Positions 5,491 to 10,008 of a stretch of DNA of 10,008 nt are shown piece by piece (positions within the stretch are counted from its first letter, which is position 1; each line of letters opens with the position of its first letter). The translations under genes were made by a program, and so were the position numbers. Origin of the DNA: CAYQAJ01 sp964415245 (GTDB taxonomy: Bacteria > Planctomycetota > Planctomycetia > Pirellulales > Pirellulaceae). The DNA lies in contig CAYQAJ010000192.1 in the NCBI GenBank assembly GCA_964415245.1, positions 1 to 10,008 on the forward strand, in the 5' to 3' direction. Under the pieces are notes generated by a model. The model made no database searches. It had not been told where the DNA came from and saw nothing but the letters and a program-made list of their open reading frames with translations.

Positions 5491-6576
5491 TCAATCCACC
5501 GGTTGGGTTCGTGCGTAGCAGCCCAGCACTTCGAGCCGGGTGGTCTTGCGGCCCAGCGCTTCGAGTGCCCGTCGCACGCGGAGGTCGTCGGCGTGCCCTT
5601 CCAGCTCGACAAAGAACAAGTACTCGCTCTTGGAATCGGGCAGCGGGAACGATTCGATCCACGTCAGATTGAGCCGGTTACGCTTGAAAACCCCCATGAC
5701 GTCGGCCAGCGAACCGGGCTCGTGGCGAATCTCGAACATCAGCGACGTTTTGTCGTTTCCCGAGCGCGGGGGAGGCTCGTGGCCGATGACTGCGAATCGC
5801 GTGACGTTGTTCTTGCTGTCCTCGATGTCGGCAGCCAGCACATCGAGCCCGAACTGTACGCCCGCTTGCAGGCTGGCCACGGCCGCGGTGCCGGGCTTTT
5901 CGGCCGCCGTTTGCGCCGCCGCCGACGTGCTCCGTGCTTCGACGGTGCGCGCATGGGGCAAATGTCGGGCCAGCCAGTCGCGGCACTGCGACAGCGCCTG
6001 CGGTTTGCTGTAGACTTCGCGCACTTCGCCGCGGCTGCACTTGCCCAACAGGTTGTGGTGGATGCGTAGCTGCACTTCGCCGCAAATATGAACGGGGAGC
6101 CGGGCGAACATATCGAGCGTGTCGACCACGCGGCCGTCGGTCGAGTTTTCGATCGGCACGACGCCGAAGTCGGCCTGACGGCGGTTCACTTCCTCGAACA
6201 CCGCCGCGATATTCGCCACCGGCACCAGTTCCGCCGATTGGCCGAAGCGCTCGATCGTGGCCTGGTGGCTGTAGCTGTGCTCGGGGCCAAGGTAGGCAAC
6301 TCGAAGCGGCCGAGTTAGGGCCCGCGAACCGCTCGCCACCTCACGCAGAATTGCACGTAGCGATTGTTCGCCGAGCGGCCCCTTGCTCGTAGCGACGGCG
6401 TCCTGGAGTGTCGCGTGTTCGCTTGCCGCGTCGGCGGCAGCCGACCCGTCTGACTTACTTTGTTCATCCGCCTTGACAAAGAGCCGGGCGCGCTCGTTCG
6501 CCAGCTTGACCAGCTCGCGATCGAGACGACCGATTTGTTTCTGAATATCGCGGCGATTCGATGGGCGTTTCGCCAT
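5491..6576 (-). CDS. pheA: Bifunctional chorismate mutase / prephenate dehydratase (P-protein)
   Basis: The 361-residue product is assigned to conversion of prephenate to phenylpyruvate for phenylalanine synthesis. Domains in order: an AroQ-type chorismate mutase helix bundle (about 9-88), the prephenate dehydratase domain (about 92-265) and a regulatory ACT domain (about 276-361). Dehydratase motifs are G-P-E-H-S-Y-S-H at 97-104, I-E-N-S-T-D-G-R-V at 142-150, S-K-P-Q-A-L-S-Q-C at 190-198 and the catalytic N-N-V-T-R-F at 256-261. The ACT domain has G-S-L-A-D-V and E-S-F-P (308-311) where E. coli has GALV and ESRP. In the mutase domain, Gln12, Ser40 and Ser52 replace three basic active-site residues of E. 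coli (Arg11, Lys39, Arg51), so that activity is doubtful. ATG at 6576 was chosen over a TTG at 6597; neither has a strong ribosome binding site. Stop is TGA. Confidence 0.93.
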   Translation of the reverse strand: MAKRPSNRRDIQKQIGRLDRELVKLANERARLFVKADEQSKSDGSAAADAASEHATLQDAVATSKGPLGEQSLRAILREVASGSRALTRPLRVAYLGPEHSYSHQATIERFGQSAELVPVANIAAVFEEVNRRQADFGVVPIENSTDGRVVDTLDMFARLPVHICGEVQLRIHHNLLGKCSRGEVREVYSKPQALSQCRDWLARHLPHARTVEARSTSAAAQTAAEKPGTAAVASLQAGVQFGLDVLAADIEDSKNNVTRFAVIGHEPPPRSGNDKTSLMFEIRHEPGSLADVMGVFKRNRLNLTWIESFPLPDSKSEYLFFVELEGHADDLRVRRALEALGRKTTRLEVLGCYARTQPVD

Positions 6577-6608
6577 GGAGCAAACTCTCGCGTGCAAGCG
6601 TCGTACTT

Positions 6609-6736
6609 AGAGCTTATCCAAAATCCGTTCAGAGTAGGGGACAGGCACATTTTGATTCGTGGACCTCGGGAAAGCCGGGCAATATCCAACGGCTTCGCAA
6701 AATGAGCCAGTCCCCGATGGTTTTTGGATAAGCTCT
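6609..6736. repeat. Nested inverted-repeat element (MITE/REPIN-like) upstream of pheA
   Basis: Outer arms agagcttatccaaaa (6609-6623) and its exact reverse complement (6722-6736) form a perfect 15-bp inverted repeat. Inside them a second inverted pair, ggggacaggcacattttg (6637-6654) and caaaatgagccagtcccc (6698-6715), is complementary at 16 of 18 positions. The unit is 128 bp with no coding capacity. GTGCCTGTCCCC-type words are ones I recall as common in planctomycete intergenic DNA, often considered with REP-associated transposases, though this is from memory. The element lies only 32 bp upstream of the pheA start, so the pheA promoter or leader must lie in or across it. Confidence 0.8.
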
Positions 6737-7146
6737 TGGTTTCCCGGAAGCCAACAGGGACTGGCCCATCATACTGACAACCATCGGATGGGTGCCTGGC
6801 CTCCGTGCGGCGCCCTGTGCCAAAATGGCAGAGTGCGCTCCTTCGTGGCTTCCGGCTTGCGGGTGGCATCGCCGTGCGCCAATTGCAACTCCATGATACG
6901 ACATGGTTTGCGCAAGTGCCAGGGTCCCCGCTGCGGGGGGTGGCATACTCTTTGCTCATCCTTCACCGAGCAGACTGACCATGTCCATTACGGCGGGGCC
7001 CGCAGAGAAGAGGGCCGGCGACTAACCGACACGCAACTGATTCAACGACGCCCGTTTCCGCCGCAATCGCGGTAGACTGCCGGATGACGGAGAGCGGCGG
7101 CAGAGCGCGGCGGCGGAGCGAGGCATTCCGAGATAAGGAGATTGTC
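6737..7146. other. Divergent pheA-dnaK intergenic region, remainder
   Basis: No credible gene is seen in this stretch. Words related to the neighbouring inverted-repeat element recur in degraded form at about 6753-6788 (gggactggcccatc and gatgggtgcctgg as a loose inverted pair). A short strong hairpin, ccccg-ctg-cgggg, lies at 6926-6938. No CIRCE operator (TTAGCACTC-N9-GAGTGCTAA) and no clear sigma-32-type promoter was found upstream of dnaK. The last part contains the dnaK ribosome binding site aaggag at 7135-7140. Confidence 0.5.
7135..7140 (+). promoter_or_regulatory. dnaK ribosome binding site
   Basis: AAGGAG lies 6 bases upstream of the ATG at 7147. It fixes the dnaK start there rather than at the in-frame ATG at 7084, which would add 21 residues unlike any Hsp70 N-terminus. 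Confidence 0.85.
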
Positions 7147-9081
7147 ATGGCGCAAGGCGAAAAGATCATCGGCATCGACCTGGGTACCACCAACTCCGTG
7201 GTGTCCGTCGTCGAAGGGGGCGAGCCCAAGGTCATCGCCAACGCGGAGGGGAACCGCCTCACGCCTAGCGTAGTCGCATTCACCGACAAGCAGGAGATCC
7301 TGGTAGGCGAACCCGCGCGGCGCCAGGCGGTCACGAATCCCGTGCGCACGATCTCCTCCATTAAGCGTTTCATGGGTCGCCGCCACAACGAGGTGAGCTC
7401 CGAGGAAAAGATCGTTCCTTACAAAGTCGTTGGTGACCCGAGCGAGTACGTGAAGGTCGAAGTCGACGGCAAAACGCACACGCCGCAAGAAATCTCTGCC
7501 AAAATCCTCCGCAAGCTCAAGGAGGCGGCGGAGTCGTACCTCGGCCACAAAGTGAACAAGGCGGTCATCACCGTGCCCGCCTACTTCAACGACGCGCAGC
7601 GCCAAGCCACCAAGGACGCTGGCCAGATTGCCGGTCTCGACGTCGCCCGCATCATCAACGAACCGACAGCGGCCGCCTTGGCCTACGGACTCGACAAGAA
7701 AAAGGATGAGCGGATCGTGGTGTTCGACCTGGGGGGCGGCACGTTCGACGTCTCGGTGCTGGAAGTGGCCGACACCGCGGGCGAGGAGAGCGAAAGTAAG
7801 GTATTCGAGGTCAAGAGCACCAACGGCGACACGCACTTGGGCGGCGACGACTTCGACCAGACTCTCATCAACCACGTCGCCGACCAATTCAAAAAAGAAC
7901 AGGGCATCGACCTCCGCAAGGACACCATGGCGCTGCAGAGGCTGCAAGAAGCCTGCGAAAAAGCCAAGAAAGAGCTCAGCAGTCTTCCCCAGACCGACAT
8001 CAATCTCCCCTTTATCACCGCCGACGCATCCGGTCCCAAGCACTTGCAGATGACCATCACGCGTTCGACCTTCGAGGAGCTCGTCGACAGGCTCGTCGAG
8101 CGCTGCCGCGGCCCGGTGATGCAGGCGCTCAAGGACGCCAAGGTTTCGCCCAAGGACATCGACGAGGTGGTGCTTGTCGGCGGATCGACGCGCGTGCCGA
8201 AGGTGCAGAAGCTGGTGAAGGAGATTTTCGGCAAGGATCCTCACAAGGGGGTCAATCCCGACGAGGTGGTGGCCGTCGGCGCCGCGATTCAAGGAAGCGT
8301 GCTGGCGGGCGACCGCCGCGACGTGCTGCTGTTGGACGTGACGCCGCTCACGCTGGGCATCGGGACCGAAGGGGGCGTACTCACTCCGTTGGTCGAGCGC
8401 AACACCACCATCCCCGTCGAAAAGAAGAAGGTCTTCAGCACCGCGGCCGACGGACAGACCGGTGTCACCGTGAAGGTGTTCCAGGGAGAGCGCCCCATGG
8501 CATCGGACAATCGCCTGTTGGGCGAGTTCAACCTGGAGGGCATTCCGCCAGCACCGCGCGGCATGCCGCAGATCGAAGTCAAGTTCGACCTCGACCAGAA
8601 CGGTATTCTCAACGTGTCGGCGCGCGACCTGGGCACCAAGAAGGAGGCGTCGGTGCGGATCGAGCAAACGGCCGGCCTGTCGGACGACGAAATCCAGCGG
8701 ATGCGCCGCGACGCCGAGGGGCACGCCGCCGAAGACAAGAAGCGGCTCGACCTGGCTACGCACCGCAACCAGGCCGATCAGTTGTGCTACCAACTCGAAA
8801 AGCTGATGAAGGAGCACGAAGACAAGCTGCGAGACGCCGACAAGGAGCCGCTCACCAAGGCCATCGAAAAGACACGCTCTGTGGCCAAGGGGGACGACGC
8901 CGACGCGATCAAATCGGCCATCAACGAGCTGGAGCAGGCCTCGCAGGCGTTCAGCAAGGTGCTCTATGAGCGAGCACAGGTCGAAACGCCCCCTTCGAGC
9001 GAAGCGCCGCCCACCGGCGAAGAGCCCAAGGGGGGCGACGAGGACGCCATCGACGCCGAGTTCGAGGTGAAGAAGGACTGA
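7147..9081 (+). CDS. dnaK: Molecular chaperone DnaK (Hsp70)
   Basis: The 644-residue product is a full-length Hsp70 that binds exposed hydrophobic segments of client proteins in an ATP-dependent cycle with DnaJ and GrpE. The nucleotide-binding domain (about 1-388) has the phosphate loop G-I-D-L-G-T-T-N-S at 9-17, phosphate loop 2 D-L-G-G-G-T-F-D-V-S at 194-203 and G-G-S-T-R at the adenosine site. The interdomain linker D-V-L-L-L-D-V is at 392-398. The substrate-binding domain follows, then a helical lid and an acidic tail ending in D-A-I-D-A-E-F-E-V-K-K-D. In the substrate arch, L-G-I-G-T-E-G-G (403-410) stands where E. coli has L-G-I-E-T-M-G-G, so the arch residue Met404 corresponds to Glu408. 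dnaJ and grpE are not next to it; clpB follows 133 bp downstream in the same direction. Confidence 0.98.
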   Translation: MAQGEKIIGIDLGTTNSVVSVVEGGEPKVIANAEGNRLTPSVVAFTDKQEILVGEPARRQAVTNPVRTISSIKRFMGRRHNEVSSEEKIVPYKVVGDPSEYVKVEVDGKTHTPQEISAKILRKLKEAAESYLGHKVNKAVITVPAYFNDAQRQATKDAGQIAGLDVARIINEPTAAALAYGLDKKKDERIVVFDLGGGTFDVSVLEVADTAGEESESKVFEVKSTNGDTHLGGDDFDQTLINHVADQFKKEQGIDLRKDTMALQRLQEACEKAKKELSSLPQTDINLPFITADASGPKHLQMTITRSTFEELVDRLVERCRGPVMQALKDAKVSPKDIDEVVLVGGSTRVPKVQKLVKEIFGKDPHKGVNPDEVVAVGAAIQGSVLAGDRRDVLLLDVTPLTLGIGTEGGVLTPLVERNTTIPVEKKKVFSTAADGQTGVTVKVFQGERPMASDNRLLGEFNLEGIPPAPRGMPQIEVKFDLDQNGILNVSARDLGTKKEASVRIEQTAGLSDDEIQRMRRDAEGHAAEDKKRLDLATHRNQADQLCYQLEKLMKEHEDKLRDADKEPLTKAIEKTRSVAKGDDADAIKSAINELEQASQAFSKVLYERAQVETPPSSEAPPTGEEPKGGDEDAIDAEFEVKKD

Positions 9082-9083
9082 GC

Positions 9084-9119
9084 GGCAGGCAAGCGATCGA
9101 CTGATCGTTGTTTGCCGCC
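9084..9119 (+). other. Imperfect hairpin just after dnaK
   Basis: Directly after the dnaK stop, cgatc (9094-9098) and gatcg (9103-9107) form an inner stem around gact. Flanking ggcaa-type and ttgcc-type arms extend it imperfectly to 9084 and 9119 with a bulge. No T-run follows, so it is unlikely to be a simple intrinsic terminator. It may partially terminate or stabilise the dnaK mRNA and so tune clpB relative to dnaK. Confidence 0.45.
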
Positions 9120-9214
9120 GGTCGTTGATCGCGACGCACCTTTCGCGCCCTCTCGGTCTGCGCGCCGCTTCGCCCTGCCAACCGTACCCAATTACTCCTC
9201 CAACAAATGACAAT

Positions 9215-10008
9215 ATGGCGTTTCGAATCGACAAACTAACCGTCAAAGCCCAAGAGGCCGTCGCCGGCGCACAGGACCTGGCCGGCGAGCGGGGACATCC
9301 CGAGCTCGACACGCTGCACCTGCTGGCCGCGCTCACGAGCGAGGGGGAAGGGATTGTGCGCCCTTTGCTCGAAAAAATCGGCGTGCAGCACGGTCAGTTG
9401 TCGGGCATGGTCGAGTCGGAGCTGGAGCGGATGCCCAAGGTGAGCGGCAATGCACCACCGCAGCCCAATGCCGCCCTGCGGGAGGTGCTGGAAGCGTCGG
9501 CCCGCCAGGCCGACACCATGAAGGACGAGTTCGTCTCGACCGAGCACCTGCTGCTGGCCCTGACCAAGGTCGACAGCAAGGCGAAGCGGCTGTTGGAGCT
9601 GGTCGGCGTACGCGAGAAGGACGTGCTTGCCGCCTTGCAAACGGTACGCGGAAGCGCCCGTGTTACCGATCAGCACCCGGAGGAGAAGTTCCAGGCACTG
9701 CAAAAGTACGGCATTGATCTGGTAGATCGCGCCAGCCAGGGAAAGCTCGATCCCGTAATCGGCCGCGACAACGAAATCCGCCGGGTCATCCAGGTGCTGT
9801 CGCGCCGCACCAAGAACAACCCCGTGTTGATCGGCGAGCCGGGCGTGGGCAAGACGGCCATTGCCGAGGGGCTGGCCCTGCGTATCGTGCAGGGAGACGT
9901 GCCCCAGAGCCTCAAGAACAAGCGGGTGATCGCGCTCGACATGGGGGCGCTCGTGGCCGGCACCAAGTTCCGCGGCGAATTCGAGGACCGCATCAAAGCC
10001 GTGCTCCG
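9215..10008 (+). CDS. clpB: ATP-dependent chaperone ClpB, N-terminal part
   Basis: The first 264 codons of a Hsp100 disaggregase are present; the gene runs off the window. The product starts M-A-F-R-I-D-K-L-T-V-K-A-Q-E-A, and residues 1 to about 150 form the double Clp N-terminal repeat, with E-L-D-T-L-H-L-L-A-A-L and S-T-E-H-L-L-L-A-L marking the two halves. The first AAA+ module begins at about 160 with D-P-V-I-G-R-D. Walker A G-E-P-G-V-G-K-T is at 207-214 (Lys213). The last visible stretch, A-L-V-A-G-T-K-F-R-G-E-F-E-D-R, is the pore-loop region. Together with the N-domain it favours ClpB over ClpA or ClpC; the diagnostic middle coiled coil lies outside the window. ClpB works with DnaK to pull proteins from aggregates. 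No Shine-Dalgarno sequence is visible before the ATG. Confidence 0.95.
   Translation, partial: MAFRIDKLTVKAQEAVAGAQDLAGERGHPELDTLHLLAALTSEGEGIVRPLLEKIGVQHGQLSGMVESELERMPKVSGNAPPQPNAALREVLEASARQADTMKDEFVSTEHLLLALTKVDSKAKRLLELVGVREKDVLAALQTVRGSARVTDQHPEEKFQALQKYGIDLVDRASQGKLDPVIGRDNEIRRVIQVLSRRTKNNPVLIGEPGVGKTAIAEGLALRIVQGDVPQSLKNKRVIALDMGALVAGTKFRGEFEDRIKAVL

Noticed and set aside
5184..5612. Small open frames in the pheA-aroF spacer
   Set aside because: They are composed of the palindromic repeats read through and lack start signals and coding-like composition.
6577..6597. Upstream TTG start for pheA at 6597
   Set aside because: It would add seven residues with no family support. The ATG at 6576 gives a basic, normal-looking N-terminus leading into the mutase domain.
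6609..6640. A pheA promoter on the minus strand (CTGAAC, 17 bp, TAAGTA)
   Set aside because: The spacing is right but the -10 box matches the consensus at only two positions, so it is no better than chance.
6315..6959. 214-codon minus-strand frame across the pheA start and the intergenic repeats
   Set aside because: It overlaps PheA in another frame for much of its length, runs through the inverted-repeat element and shows no domain-like composition.
6737..7146. CIRCE operator or sigma-32 promoter for dnaK
   Set aside because: No TTAGCACTC/GAGTGCTAA pair and no CTTGAA ... CCCCAT pairing was found by eye. Weak partial matches were not strong enough to report.
7042..9336. A 764-codon open frame antisense to dnaK
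   Set aside because: It mirrors the codon structure of a highly expressed GC-rich gene. Its translation is Leu/Val/His/Arg-rich without recognisable domains, and it runs across both ends of an unambiguous DnaK.

Overview
The window looks like chromosomal core DNA of a high-GC bacterium, most likely a planctomycete of the Pirellulales type. That placement is inferred from four things: the style of the SecG, omega and PheA proteins, the yicC-gmk-rpoZ-coaBC gene order, a PheA ACT domain with an ESFP motif, and intergenic palindromes that resemble ones I recall from planctomycete genomes. No rRNA or marker search was possible. A run of exactly 100 Ns inside a tandem repeat shows that this is a draft scaffold.

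Layout: eight genes lie on the minus strand and are read from right to left. They are pheA (chorismate mutase/prephenate dehydratase), aroF (DAHP synthase), tpiA (triosephosphate isomerase, start overlapping the aroF stop), secG (translocon subunit with a very long repetitive tail), yicC (RNA-associated YicC family), gmk (guanylate kinase), rpoZ (RNA polymerase omega) and the first 19 codons of coaBC (coenzyme A synthesis). Two genes lie on the plus strand: dnaK (Hsp70) and the first 264 codons of clpB (Hsp100 disaggregase). A divergent region of about 570 bp separates pheA from dnaK.

Functionally, the right half of the minus-strand block covers entry to the shikimate pathway (AroF), commitment to phenylalanine (PheA) and a central glycolytic step (TpiA). 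The left half is a growth-housekeeping cluster (YicC, Gmk, RpoZ, CoaBC) that resembles the yloC-gmk-rpoZ-coaBC order of Bacillus subtilis. DnaK and ClpB are known partners in protein disaggregation, and here they are neighbours in the same orientation.

The non-coding parts hold most of the unusual structure. The 349-bp pheA-aroF gap contains two families of REP-like palindromes. One family is an inverted pair with a compensatory base change in the stem, and the other is a tandem pair at a 34-bp period. The pheA-dnaK gap contains a nested inverted-repeat element of about 128 bp. A 7-bp-period tandem repeat sits between gmk and yicC. Among the proteins, the points worth a second look are the SecG tail, an apparently degenerate chorismate mutase active site in PheA, and substitutions at the substrate arch of DnaK. 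I did not find a convincing new multi-gene system; the window is mainly conserved core genes with repeat-rich spacers.
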